A stretch of 64,000 nt of DNA from Flavobacteriaceae bacterium Ap0902. Its GTDB lineage: Bacteria > Bacteroidota > Bacteroidia > Flavobacteriales > Weeksellaceae. The position numbers and the translations under genes were made by a program. Location: positions 124,001-188,000 of the forward strand of contig WTFG01000003.1 in assembly GCA_009835005.1 (NCBI GenBank), written 5' to 3'. This document shows, in pieces, positions 25,970 through 34,995 of this stretch. Within the stretch, counting starts at the first letter, position 1; the number at the start of each line of letters is the position of its first letter. The notes under the pieces are model-generated. The model made no database searches and was not told where the DNA came from. It saw only the letters and a program-made list of their open reading frames with translations.

Positions 25970-26011
25970 TAAATAACTCCTATGAAATTCAAATCTTAGG
26001 AGTTATTTTTA
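25970..26011 (+). terminator. Rho-independent terminator of the lactonase operon
   Basis: AATAACTCCTA (25972-25982) pairs perfectly with TAGGAGTTATT (25997-26007) and a T-run follows. It lies 23 bases after the dehydrogenase stop. Confidence 0.85.
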
Positions 26012-26027
26012 TTTATTATTTATATTC

Positions 26028-27023
26028 CTAAGACCTCTCCCCTTTCAATAATCTAAAAGAATTTTCCCTGTCCTTTGGATCATAGAAATAAGAAGTTAAC
26101 ATCACCTCATCTGCGTCTGTTAAATCAATTAAATTCTCTAATCCTTTTCTCACAGTTTTTGCTGTTCCCACAAAAGAATATTTGCGCATTTGCTGAACAG
26201 CCTCTTTCACACCGGGCTGCCAAACAGCATCCATATTCTCAACAGGTGGCTGTAATTTACCACTTTTTCTTAATACAATGTTTTGGGCCATTTGTAAATA
26301 AGAAGTAGATAAATATTGTGCTTGCTCTTCTTTTTCTGCTACAATCACATTGGCCGCTGGCATAAAATAGGGATTATCTAGATAAGCAGACGGCTGAAAC
26401 TCCTCTCTATAAATTTTGCTAGCGGTTTCCAGATAAGCAGGTGCAAAGTGGGAGGCAAATGCATAAGGCAACCCATAATAGGCTGCTAAGTGTGCACTGT
26501 AAGGACTAGACCCTAGAATCCAAATAGGAACTTTGGTTCCTACGCCTGGATAAGCATTGACTTTACTTTCTGGTCTTTTATCCTCTAAATATTGAATTAA
26601 TTCCGCCACCTCTTGTGGATAATCATCCACTGCAGACGGATTATTTCTGCGCAGTGCAGCGGCCGTCTGCCCATCTGTTCCTGGTGCTCTCCCTAGTCCT
26701 AAATCTATTCTATCTGGATACATCGTCTCTAATGTCCCAAAGGCCTCTGCCACTTGCAACGTCGAATGATTAGGCAGCATAATACCACCAGAACCAACCC
26801 TGATGGTAGACGTTTTCTCTGCCAAGTATCCTATCAAAACTGCCGTGGCAGAACTTGCAATTCCTTTGGCATTATGATGCTCTGCCACCCAAAATCGTTT
26901 GAATCCTAATTCCTCTGCAAACCTTATATAATCTACACTATCCCTAAATGCTTGTGCAAAATCATGCCCCTCTCTAACCAAGGATAAATCTAAAATGGAT
27001 AATGGTGTATTTTTAATCTTCAT
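26028..27023 (-). CDS. LLM-class flavin-dependent oxidoreductase
   Basis: A 331-aa bacterial luciferase-like monooxygenase of the MsnO8 group. Family landmarks are LSILDLSLVREG at the N-terminus, FKRFWVAEHHN, IRVGSGGIMLPNHSTLQVAE, and PDRIDLGLGRAPGTD, followed by WILGSSPYSA. These proteins use reduced flavin from a separate reductase; the substrate is unknown. The gene is convergent with the lactonase operon and shares the intergenic terminator region. Confidence 0.85.
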   Translation of the reverse strand: MKIKNTPLSILDLSLVREGHDFAQAFRDSVDYIRFAEELGFKRFWVAEHHNAKGIASSATAVLIGYLAEKTSTIRVGSGGIMLPNHSTLQVAEAFGTLETMYPDRIDLGLGRAPGTDGQTAAALRRNNPSAVDDYPQEVAELIQYLEDKRPESKVNAYPGVGTKVPIWILGSSPYSAHLAAYYGLPYAFASHFAPAYLETASKIYREEFQPSAYLDNPYFMPAANVIVAEKEEQAQYLSTSYLQMAQNIVLRKSGKLQPPVENMDAVWQPGVKEAVQQMRKYSFVGTAKTVRKGLENLIDLTDADEVMLTSYFYDPKDRENSFRLLKGERS

Positions 27024-27166
27024 CTTATTAATTTAAAATGCTTTAATTGAAATATTAAAAGCATAAACTATACCGATGATTTTATATACGGTTTAAAGGT
27101 CATAATAGACATAAAAGCATTCATTATCCAATAGAAAACTTTAATTATTAAGTTCTATTATAGATA

Positions 27167-27610
27167 TTAGAAACTTAATTTAAATCCTGTTCCAGAAAAA
27201 GAAAGCGTCGTATTCTCACGAAAAGACACCTCTTTATATTTTGGTATTAAAGTTCCAACCAGCGCTCCAATTCCAGTACCTGCTAATATCACCGGACCTG
27301 CGCCATGCCACCATTCCCCATCCTCTGGTGCTGTAACAGCACTCACAAGCAGGGACCCCCCTAAACCACCTAACATTCCCGTAAGCCAATAACTACCTTT
27401 TTTCTGCTTTAAAACATCAATATCCTCAAAAGACACAGTTTTAACTTGTTTTCCCGCAGGAACATAGGTAACTTGATTAGCATAAGAATCAATGATTAAG
27501 TTCTCCACTTTGATTTCACTGCCATCCTTTTTAATTAAAACACCTTTCTGTACTGTTTGCGCTTGCAACCACGCTGCGCATAAAAGGAATATAATCCATA
27601 ATCTCTTCAT
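27167..27610 (-). CDS. Exported protein of unknown function
   Basis: A 147-aa product when started at the ATG at 27610, which gives a signal peptide (MKRLWIIFLLCAAWLQAQ); an upstream in-frame ATG at 27634 would only add eight polar residues. The first half is beta-rich (VLIKKDGSEIKVENLIIDSY, TVSFEDIDVLKQKKGSYW), and a glycine-rich hydrophobic stretch around 82-125 could insert in a membrane. I recognise no domain. It is divergent from the S46 peptidase gene. Confidence 0.55.
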   Translation of the reverse strand: MKRLWIIFLLCAAWLQAQTVQKGVLIKKDGSEIKVENLIIDSYANQVTYVPAGKQVKTVSFEDIDVLKQKKGSYWLTGMLGGLGGSLLVSAVTAPEDGEWWHGAGPVILAGTGIGALVGTLIPKYKEVSFRENTTLSFSGTGFKLSF

Positions 27611-27678
27611 AATACATCGATTTAATAGGTTCAACGGTATTTAGCCATAGAGGGAGCTAAATTAAAATATATTCTTAT

Positions 27679-27686
27679 TATCTTTG
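27679..27686 (+). promoter_or_regulatory. Putative -7 promoter box (TATCTTTG) for the S46 peptidase
   Basis: Perfect TAnnTTTG match with 18 bases between its end and the ATG at 27705. It covers the TTG at 27684, so that codon is unlikely to be the start. Confidence 0.55.
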
Positions 27687-27704
27687 GGCAAATCGTTCAA
27701 TATT

Positions 27705-29840
27705 ATGAAAAAATACAGCGTATTACTTTCCATTTTCTGGAGTTTTGCACTTTTTGCACAACAGGGAGGTGGAATGTGGATTCCAACAGAGCTCAATGAA
27801 TCTGAAATGAAGGATATGGGTATGCATATTTCTGCCAAAGAAATATTTAATCCAAAATCGGCAAGTATCAAAGATGCCATAGCCCATTTTGGTGGTGGTT
27901 GTACCAGTGAGGTCATTTCCCCGCAAGGCTTGTTATTGACCAACCATCACTGTGGTTATAGACAAATCCAATCCCACTCTACGGTAGAGCACAACTATTT
28001 AGAAGAAGGATATTGGGCTCAAGATTTTGAAAATGAACTTCCCAACCCAGGTCTTACTGCCACTTTTATTGTAGATATCAAGGATGTGACAGCTAAAATT
28101 TTAAATGGTGTAAGCCCAGACCATACAGAACAACAAAGAAATGATAGAATCAAAGATAACATAGATATCATTTCTGCCAATACTGTGAAGGAATCTTATC
28201 AAGATGTGATGGTGAGACCTTTTTATAAAGGAAATAAATATTATTTGTTTATCACAGAAACATTTAAAGATGTTCGTTTAGTAGGTGCGCCACCTAGCAG
28301 CATAGGTAAATTTGGTAGTGATACAGACAATTGGATGTGGCCACGCCATACAGGAGACTTCTCTGTTTTTAGAATATATGCAGACAAGAATAATCGACCA
28401 GCAGCATACTCAAAAGACAACGTTCCATACACACCCAAACATTATTTGCCCGTTAATGTTGGAGGCATAGAAGAAGGTGATTTCACCTTTGTATTTGGAT
28501 TTCCAGGAATGACAGATGAATATCTTCCCGCTGCTGCACTAGAGCAATTAACGCAAAAGTTAAATCCAGCGAAGATTAAAATTAGAGAAAACGCTTTGGG
28601 CATTATAGATAAATACATGAAGGATGATGAGAAAATTAAAATTCAATATGCTTCTAAGTATGCAAGTGTTGCCAATTATTGGAAGAAATGGATTGGGGAA
28701 AGCCAAGGGTTAGAACGTTCTGGCGCCATAGAACAGCGCAAGGCTTATGAAGAAGAATTCATGAAACGTGTCAAAGAAAGATGCATGGTAGAGAGAAGCA
28801 AAGAATGTGCTATTTACCCACAACTCATCCCTACTTTAAATAATTTATACAAAGAAATAGAACCATACAACTATGCGTCAGATTATTTTAATGAAGCGAT
28901 TTATAGAAATGCAGAATCATTCCGTATTGCATTAACCATCAACAATTTAATAGACAAACAAAATGATGCAGATTTCCCCGGATATTACAAAAGAGTTCAA
29001 GGATATTTAGAAGGATTATACAAAAACTTTAATCCAAGCGTAGACAAAGAAGTAGCATTAAGACTTTGGGAAATGTACCAAGAAGATATGCCAGCGGAAT
29101 TCCGCCCAAATGATGTCCATATCACAGAAGCAGATCTAAATAATTCTATCATTTTAAATCAATTATTTACAGACGTAAATCAGACGATGCAAAACCCAAA
29201 ACAATTCTTGGCACTTGCCCAACAAGATGCTTTGGCACAAAAAATCGGAAAAGTTAAAGACACCTATCAAACCCAAGTAAGCAATAAGAAATCTAGCATC
29301 CAAGACCAGATAGACAATCAATTAAGAACCTATATGCAAGCCCAATTAGAGATGATGAAGGACAAAAAATTCTTCCCAGATGCTAATTCCACCTTGCGTG
29401 TAACCTACGGTAAAGTAAAAGGATATGAACCAAAAGATGGGGTTTACTATGATTACAAAACCACTTTAAAAGGCGTCCAAGAGAAGTATAAACCAGGTGA
29501 TTATGAATTTGACGTTCCACAAAAACTTTTAGATTTATATCAAGACCAAGATTATGGCACTTATGCACAAGACGGTGAATTACCAGTGAACTTCATCGCC
29601 ACGAATCACACCACAGGAGGCAACTCAGGTTCGCCAGCCTTGGATGCAGATGGAAATCTAATTGGCTTAAACTTTGATCGTGTATGGGAAGGCACCATGA
29701 GTGATTACCACTATGATCCAGAGATCAGCAGAAACATCATGGTAGATGCGCGTTACATCCTATTTATCATAGATAAGTATGCAGATGCCCAAAGACTCAT
29801 CAAAGAAATGAAATTAGTAGACGGCAAAAAGCAGAAATAA
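27705..29840 (+). CDS. S46 dipeptidyl-peptidase, DPP11-type (Asp/Glu-specific)
   Basis: A 711-aa periplasmic serine peptidase with signal peptide MKKYSVLLSIFWSFALFAQ. The catalytic His is in LLLTNHHCGYRQIQSHST, and the nucleophile is in TTGGNSGSPALDADGN. The S1-site segment reads LIGLNFDRVWEGTMSD; in known S46 enzymes an Arg at this place (Arg673 of P. gingivalis DPP11) confers acidic P1 preference while DPP7 has Gly, so Asp/Glu specificity is predicted. Such enzymes release dipeptides for amino-acid-fermenting or proteolytic Bacteroidota. The ATG at 27705 is chosen because of the signal peptide and promoter position. Confidence 0.9.
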   Translation: MKKYSVLLSIFWSFALFAQQGGGMWIPTELNESEMKDMGMHISAKEIFNPKSASIKDAIAHFGGGCTSEVISPQGLLLTNHHCGYRQIQSHSTVEHNYLEEGYWAQDFENELPNPGLTATFIVDIKDVTAKILNGVSPDHTEQQRNDRIKDNIDIISANTVKESYQDVMVRPFYKGNKYYLFITETFKDVRLVGAPPSSIGKFGSDTDNWMWPRHTGDFSVFRIYADKNNRPAAYSKDNVPYTPKHYLPVNVGGIEEGDFTFVFGFPGMTDEYLPAAALEQLTQKLNPAKIKIRENALGIIDKYMKDDEKIKIQYASKYASVANYWKKWIGESQGLERSGAIEQRKAYEEEFMKRVKERCMVERSKECAIYPQLIPTLNNLYKEIEPYNYASDYFNEAIYRNAESFRIALTINNLIDKQNDADFPGYYKRVQGYLEGLYKNFNPSVDKEVALRLWEMYQEDMPAEFRPNDVHITEADLNNSIILNQLFTDVNQTMQNPKQFLALAQQDALAQKIGKVKDTYQTQVSNKKSSIQDQIDNQLRTYMQAQLEMMKDKKFFPDANSTLRVTYGKVKGYEPKDGVYYDYKTTLKGVQEKYKPGDYEFDVPQKLLDLYQDQDYGTYAQDGELPVNFIATNHTTGGNSGSPALDADGNLIGLNFDRVWEGTMSDYHYDPEISRNIMVDARYILFIIDKYADAQRLIKEMKLVDGKKQK

Positions 29841-29862
29841 TTTCAAAACAATTTATAAATGT

Positions 29863-29890
29863 AAATACCCTGAATTTTCGGGGTATTTTT
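29863..29890 (+). terminator. Rho-independent terminator after the S46 peptidase
   Basis: AAATACCC (29863-29870) pairs with GGGTATTT (29881-29888), 10-base loop, T-run at the end; 22 bases after the stop. Confidence 0.75.
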
Positions 29891-29937
29891 GATTCCGATA
29901 TCTTATAATTCCTATCTTAGACTAAAATACAAACCCA

Positions 29938-30939
29938 ATGAAAAATTTACTTATCATTTTGTTATTCGGCATGATAAGCTGTAACACGCAAAATATTCAA
30001 AAAACAGATTATTTACAAAAGACAGAAGCATTTGCTAACACTATTCAACAAGAAGAAATCAAAGAAATGCTATACACCTATGCATCAGATGAATTCATGG
30101 GAAGAGAAGCTGGTAGCGAACACGAACATATCGCGACAGAGTACATTCGTGATTTCTATAAAAAATTAAACATAGATGCCGCACCACACACCCAAGACTA
30201 TTACCAAACCATTCCCGTAGGCACCTACCCTAGGCTCACAGGAAAAGCCAATAACGTAGTCGCTTATATTCCTGGAACAGACAAAGCAGACGAGGTTGTG
30301 GTACTCTCTGCGCATTTAGACCATTTAGGCATAAAAGAGGGTAAAATCTACAACGGAGCAGATGATGACGGCAGCGGAACCATTGCCATTATGAATATTG
30401 CCAAAGCCTTTAAACAAGCCATAGACAAAGGCTATCAACCAAGAAGAACTCTCGTATTTTTGCACGTCACAGGAGAAGAAAAAGGACTCTATGGATCCAA
30501 ATATTACACAGACAACCCCCTCTTTGATTTAGATAAAACCATCGTGAATTTAAACATAGATATGATTGGCCGTGTAGATGATGAGCACCAAGTAAAAGGC
30601 ATACCCAACTACCTGTATTTAATTGGTTCTGATATGTTAAGCGATGAATTAAAACAAATATCAGAAGAAGTCAATAACCAATATTATCAGATGGAATTTG
30701 ATTATAGATACGATGCCCCAGACGACCCCAACAGATTCTATTACAGATCAGACCATTATAATTTTGCCAAAAACAACATCCCAGTCATCTTTTATTTTAA
30801 TGGAACTCACGCAGACTATCACCAAGATACAGACACGCCAGAAAAAATAGATTACAGACTTTTAACCCAAAGAACCAAACTCATTTTTGCCACAGCTTGG
30901 ACATTAGCCAACAGAGAAGATAGACCAAAACTAAATTAA
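29938..30939 (+). CDS. M28-family zinc aminopeptidase, lipoprotein
   Basis: A 333-aa exported peptidase with lipobox GMISC (C15). The M28 zinc ligands are visible as H126 (SAHLDHLG), D142 (NGADDDGSG), E180/E181 (VTGEEKGLYGS), D208 (NIDMIGR) and a C-terminal His in HADYHQDTDTPEKID. The family removes N-terminal residues from peptides, complementing the neighbouring dipeptidyl-peptidase in peptide use. A terminator separates the two genes, so it has its own transcript; the upstream TATCTTAG at about 29914 is only an imperfect -7 box. Confidence 0.85.
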   Translation: MKNLLIILLFGMISCNTQNIQKTDYLQKTEAFANTIQQEEIKEMLYTYASDEFMGREAGSEHEHIATEYIRDFYKKLNIDAAPHTQDYYQTIPVGTYPRLTGKANNVVAYIPGTDKADEVVVLSAHLDHLGIKEGKIYNGADDDGSGTIAIMNIAKAFKQAIDKGYQPRRTLVFLHVTGEEKGLYGSKYYTDNPLFDLDKTIVNLNIDMIGRVDDEHQVKGIPNYLYLIGSDMLSDELKQISEEVNNQYYQMEFDYRYDAPDDPNRFYYRSDHYNFAKNNIPVIFYFNGTHADYHQDTDTPEKIDYRLLTQRTKLIFATAWTLANREDRPKLN

Positions 30940-31110
30940 TACAAAGATTAGGGCGACCATTCGCGCTTTTCGTTTCAATCTTTGAGAGCCATCCTTACAA
31001 ATAATCTAGCCAAAGGAGCTTCCGCCGGTCGCTCTTTTTCGTCGTTATTTGTTAGCGGATAGCCATCAAAGGATTTCCACTACAATCCCGGCCGCAAATA
31101 CCCGTTTTCA
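30940..31110. repeat. GC-rich intergenic element with degenerate direct repeat units
   Basis: By hand count 30951-31110 is about 47% GC, clearly above its surroundings, and holds no credible ORF. CGCTTTTCGTTTCAATC (30964-30980) and GGATTTCCACTACAATC (31071-31087) are related units, and CAAAGATT/AATCTTTG (30942-30949, 30977-30984) and GCGACC/GGTCGC (near 30952 and 31027) are inverted pairs. It resembles, from memory, degenerate elements that recur between genes in Flavobacteriia. It could be a non-autonomous repeat or a structured RNA. Confidence 0.45.
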
Positions 31111-31125
31111 ATAAAATTAGACCAA

Positions 31126-31623
31126 ATGAAAAATTTAAAACTCATCTTCTTTTCAATCATTATGACGATGATTTCTGGGTGTAAAAGCATAGACATAACA
31201 CAAAAGCCAGACTTCAAAGAGATTCATGCCTTCTTAGATCAATGGCACCATGCAGCAGCCATAGCAGACGAAGAAACATTTTTCACCGCTTTCACAAAAG
31301 ACGGCATCTACATCGGCACAGACCCCACCGAACACTGGACAGCTCTTGAGTTAAAACAATGGTCTCAATCTGCTTTTGAGAAAACCTCTGCTTGGGCATT
31401 CACACCACATGACAGGCATATCTATATATCACAAGATGGTAGCATCATTTGGTTTGATGAATTGCTAGACACTTGGATGGGGCCCTGCAGAGGTTCTGGT
31501 ATATTGAAACAAGAAGATAACCAATGGAAGATCGCTCATTATCATTTATCTGTAGCCGTACCCAATGAAGCTATTCCTGCGTATTTAAAAATTATAGCGG
31601 ATCAACCAACAGATTCACCGTAA
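31126..31623 (+). CDS. NTF2-like (SnoaL-type) lipoprotein
   Basis: A 165-aa protein with lipobox MISGC (C19). The rest is a single NTF2-like cone fold: [46 protein letters not shown], and [20 protein letters not shown]. No catalytic residue set can be named, so ligand binding or a small enzymatic role is possible. It precedes accA by 43 bases but accA has its own promoter. Confidence 0.7.
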   Translation: MKNLKLIFFSIIMTMISGCKSIDITQKPDFKEIHAFLDQWHHAAAIADEETFFTAFTKDGIYIGTDPTEHWTALELKQWSQSAFEKTSAWAFTPHDRHIYISQDGSIIWFDELLDTWMGPCRGSGILKQEDNQWKIAHYHLSVAVPNEAIPAYLKIIADQPTDSP

Positions 31624-31638
31624 AAGAAAGAAATTATA

Positions 31639-31646
31639 TATATTTG
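31639..31646 (+). promoter_or_regulatory. Putative -7 promoter box (TATATTTG) for accA
   Basis: Perfect TAnnTTTG match ending 20 bases before the accA ATG at 31667. Confidence 0.55.
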
Positions 31647-31666
31647 TTAAGATTAAACACAACCGC

Positions 31667-32620
31667 ATGGATTATTTAGAATTTGAAACACCCATTAAGG
31701 AACTAGAAGAACAATATACCAAATGTACATTAATTGGAGAAAAAAGCGGTGTCAATGTTAGGCAAAGTTGCATAGATATAAGAAATAAAATAGAAAAAAC
31801 GAAACAAGAAATTTACGGAAACTTGACCCCTTGGCAAAAGGTTCAACTTTCCAGACATCCCAATAGACCCTACACCTTAGACTATATTTTAGGACTCACC
31901 AAAGGGGATTTCATAGAATTGCATGGGGATAGGACCTTTGCAGATGATAAAGCCATGGTAGGTGGTTTTGGGAAAATGGATGGAGAAACCGTCATGTTCA
32001 TCGGTCAACAAAAAGGGAAAAACACCAAAGAAAGACAATACCGCCGTTTCGGCATGTCTAACCCAGATGGGTATAGAAAAGCCCTTAGATTGATGAAATT
32101 GGCAGAGAAATTTGATAAGCCTATTGTTACGCTTATCGATACTCCTGGTGCATATCCAGGTTTAGAAGCAGAAGAAAGAGGACAAGGACAAGCGATTGCC
32201 AACAACATATCAGAGATGCTTCAATTAAAAGTTCCCATCATCTGTATCGTGATTGGAGAAGGTGCCAGTGGTGGCGCTTTAGGGCTAGGCGCAGGGAATA
32301 AGGTATTTATGTTAGAAAACACATGGTATTCTGTGATTTCACCAGAATCATGCTCGTCCATCCTTTGGCGCAGTTGGGATTACAAAGAACAAGCAGCCGA
32401 TGCCTTAAAATTGACCCCAGAAGACATGTTAAACCAGAAACTCATCGATGGTATTATTCCAGAACCATTGGGCGGAGCACACTATGACTATGATGCTACC
32501 TTTGAAAATGTAAAAAAACAAATTCAAGATAGTGTCACAGAACTCAGAAAATTAAAAATTGATAAGTTACAAAAACAACGTCAAGATAAATTCTTAAATA
32601 TGGGCGTTTACAAAGGATAA
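31667..32620 (+). CDS. accA: Acetyl-CoA carboxylase carboxyltransferase subunit alpha
   Basis: A 317-aa AccA that with AccD moves the carboxyl group from biotin to acetyl-CoA, forming malonyl-CoA for fatty-acid synthesis. Diagnostic stretches are [58 protein letters not shown] and [14 protein letters not shown], with the C-terminal LKLTPEDML. Length is normal. It has its own -7 box and a strong terminator, so it is monocistronic. AccD is not in the window. Confidence 0.97.
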   Translation: MDYLEFETPIKELEEQYTKCTLIGEKSGVNVRQSCIDIRNKIEKTKQEIYGNLTPWQKVQLSRHPNRPYTLDYILGLTKGDFIELHGDRTFADDKAMVGGFGKMDGETVMFIGQQKGKNTKERQYRRFGMSNPDGYRKALRLMKLAEKFDKPIVTLIDTPGAYPGLEAEERGQGQAIANNISEMLQLKVPIICIVIGEGASGGALGLGAGNKVFMLENTWYSVISPESCSSILWRSWDYKEQAADALKLTPEDMLNQKLIDGIIPEPLGGAHYDYDATFENVKKQIQDSVTELRKLKIDKLQKQRQDKFLNMGVYKG

Positions 32621-32644
32621 TATTTATTCCCACAATATTATATT

Positions 32645-32679
32645 AAAATCTGTAAGAAATGAATCTTACAGATTTTTTT
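32645..32679 (+). terminator. Rho-independent terminator after accA
   Basis: AAAATCTGTAAG (32645-32656) pairs perfectly with CTTACAGATTTT (32665-32676) and a T-run follows. Confidence 0.9.
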
Positions 32680-32819
32680 GTTCAGTCTTCACCCCAAAAA
32701 CTTTAACATATTGGCAAAGTATTTAGACTTAGATAATTCCATTCTCATCTGCTCTATTGTGAATAACATTTAGGTTTTGAATATAGATTAGAAGGATTAT
32801 TTTGTAATTTTACAGTCTT

Positions 32820-34379
32820 ATGGAAAGTGCAAAAAAACAACAGTATTCTGCTAATAACCCCCGAAAAATCAATGCCATAGAGCGAGGAAAAATCCCACCA
32901 CAGGCAGTAGATTTAGAGGAGGCAGTCCTTGGTGCCATGATGATTGATAAAAAAGGTCTGAATGAAACGATAGAGATTTTACAAGAGAATTTCTTTTACC
33001 GTCCAGAGCATCAATATATTTTCAAAGCCATTGCGACGCTTTTCAATGAATCACAACCCATAGACTTATGGACGGTTTCTAATCAATTAAAAAAAGATGG
33101 AAAACTACAAGCTGTTGGAGGTGATTATTATTTGATTGGCCTCACCCAGAAAGTGTCATCCTCTGCACATATAGAATTCCATGCACGTGTCATTCAAGAG
33201 AAATATGTGATGCGTAAGTTGATAGAGATTTCTTCTAACATCATAGACAAAGCTTATGACGAAACTACCGATATTTTTGATCTATTGGATGAATCAGAAA
33301 GTGAAATGTTCAAAATCACAGACGGGAGTTTAAAGTCTAGTTATAGTGATTCTAAAACATTGGTTTTTGAGGCTATAGAGCAGATAAAAGCCATGTCAGA
33401 AAAAGAAGGATTGAGTGGAGTACCATCTGGTTTTAATGCGATTGACAAAGTTACTTCTGGTTGGCACCCTGCCGATCTTGTGATTTTAGCTGCACGCCCA
33501 GGTATGGGAAAAACGGCTTTTGTGCTTTCCATGGCTAAAAATATCACAGTAGATCACCAAATGCCTGTTGCTGTATTCTCTTTGGAGATGTCTAGTGTGC
33601 AATTAATCACCCGATTAATTGTAGGCGAAACAGGAATCAGTTCTGATAAGATTAAAAAAGGAAACCTTACCGATGCAGAATGGAAGCAACTTTATACCAA
33701 AGTAAAAGGATTAGAGAATGCGCCGTTGTATATTGATGATACACCCGCATTGAACGTTTTTGATTTACGTGCTAAATGCAGGAGATTGGTATCACAACAT
33801 GGTGTGAAATTAATCATCATTGATTATTTACAATTAATGACCACGCGTGATGGTGGAAACGGAAACCGTGAACAAGAAATCTCTACCATTTCTAGAAATT
33901 TGAAAGCCATAGCCAAAGAATTAAATGTTCCTGTAATTGCCTTATCCCAGTTATCTCGTGCAGTGGAAACTCGCGGTGGAACCAAACGACCACTCTTATC
34001 AGATTTACGGGAATCTGGCGCTATTGAGCAAGATGCTGATATTGTATCATTTATCTACAGACCAGAATATTACAAATTAGACCATTGGGATGATGATGAC
34101 GCAACACCTTCTGCGGGGCAAGCAGAGTTCATTATCGCAAAACACAGGAATGGTGCTTTGGAAAATGTAAGGTTGAGATTTATCAGTGACCAAGCCAAAT
34201 TCACAGATTTAAACATGGATGGCAATCCATTTAGCACTGGTCCTATGGAAATCCAAAGTAGCATGAATAATGATGATGTTTCCCCAATGGACTTTATCTC
34301 ATCTCCAGAGGATGCTTTTGGTACAGAAGATGGGAGTTCTTTCTTTGGACCAAATGATGACGAGGAAGTTCCTTTTTAA
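32820..34379 (+). CDS. dnaB: Replicative DNA helicase
   Basis: A 519-aa DnaB. The N-terminal domain starts KIPPQAVDLEEAVLGAMMID, and the RecA-like motor has Walker A ARPGMGKT (225-232), LIIIDYLQLMT as Walker B, and the DnaB-specific LSQLSRAVETRG with LSDLRESGAIEQDAD. It unwinds DNA ahead of the replisome as a hexamer. The acidic C-terminal tail (DDEEVPF) is common in Bacteroidota DnaB. No intein is present. It stands alone, 56 bases before the Mpo1-like gene. Confidence 0.97.
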   Translation: MESAKKQQYSANNPRKINAIERGKIPPQAVDLEEAVLGAMMIDKKGLNETIEILQENFFYRPEHQYIFKAIATLFNESQPIDLWTVSNQLKKDGKLQAVGGDYYLIGLTQKVSSSAHIEFHARVIQEKYVMRKLIEISSNIIDKAYDETTDIFDLLDESESEMFKITDGSLKSSYSDSKTLVFEAIEQIKAMSEKEGLSGVPSGFNAIDKVTSGWHPADLVILAARPGMGKTAFVLSMAKNITVDHQMPVAVFSLEMSSVQLITRLIVGETGISSDKIKKGNLTDAEWKQLYTKVKGLENAPLYIDDTPALNVFDLRAKCRRLVSQHGVKLIIIDYLQLMTTRDGGNGNREQEISTISRNLKAIAKELNVPVIALSQLSRAVETRGGTKRPLLSDLRESGAIEQDADIVSFIYRPEYYKLDHWDDDDATPSAGQAEFIIAKHRNGALENVRLRFISDQAKFTDLNMDGNPFSTGPMEIQSSMNNDDVSPMDFISSPEDAFGTEDGSSFFGPNDDEEVPF

Positions 34380-34435
34380 TTAAATTAAATTATTTGCTTA
34401 TATTTATAGGGAATCTTAAACAACCCTTATCTAAT

Positions 34436-34900
34436 ATGAGTACAATTCATAATTTATTAGCTGAATATGGTGAAAGTCACCAAAATGAATTAAACAAAGT
34501 CATCCATTGGATATGTGTTCCTTTGATATTTTGGAGTATAACGGCATTGCTTTGGGCTGTGAAGTTATTCACTTTCCAAGATATAGAAGTGAATTTATGT
34601 ATGGTCATTCTATTATTGGTATGGTTATATTATATTAAACTATCTCCTAGCCTATCACTGGGTCTTTTATTATTTGCCTTGGCATGCTTGGGTGTGAATC
34701 ATTGGATTGAATCTAATTTCTCTACACAAACTTTGGTGATTTCTGCCATCATTATTTTTATAATCTCATGGATATTCCAATTTTATGGTCACAAAGTAGA
34801 AGGTAAAAAACCGTCATTCCTAAAAGATTTGCAATTTCTACTTATTGGACCTGCTTGGCTGATGCATTTTATATACAATCGATTAGGAATTAAATGGTAA
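34436..34900 (+). CDS. Mpo1-like (DUF962) membrane protein
   Basis: A 154-aa protein when started at 34436 (MSTIHNLLAEYGESHQNELN), which fits the family's usual N-terminus; a longer frame begins at 34394 with 14 non-conserved residues. Four hydrophobic helices follow, and the family motifs NKVIHWICVPLIFWS, FQFYGHKVEGKKPSFLKDLQ and GPAWLMHF contain conserved His and Glu. Yeast Mpo1 is an Fe(II) dioxygenase that shortens 2-hydroxy fatty acids; activity in bacteria is assumed by homology. Confidence 0.8.
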   Translation: MSTIHNLLAEYGESHQNELNKVIHWICVPLIFWSITALLWAVKLFTFQDIEVNLCMVILLLVWLYYIKLSPSLSLGLLLFALACLGVNHWIESNFSTQTLVISAIIIFIISWIFQFYGHKVEGKKPSFLKDLQFLLIGPAWLMHFIYNRLGIKW

Positions 34901-34964
34901 AGTTTTCATTCACTAAATTTCTAAGATTTAAATTCTAAAAAGAAGACCCGTTTAAAACATTTTG

Positions 34965-34972
34965 TATATTTG
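34965..34972 (+). promoter_or_regulatory. Putative -7 promoter box (TATATTTG) for argH
   Basis: Perfect TAnnTTTG match, 23 bases before the argH ATG at 34996. Confidence 0.55.
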
Positions 34973-34995
34973 GAAAACTTCAAAAATATTAAACT

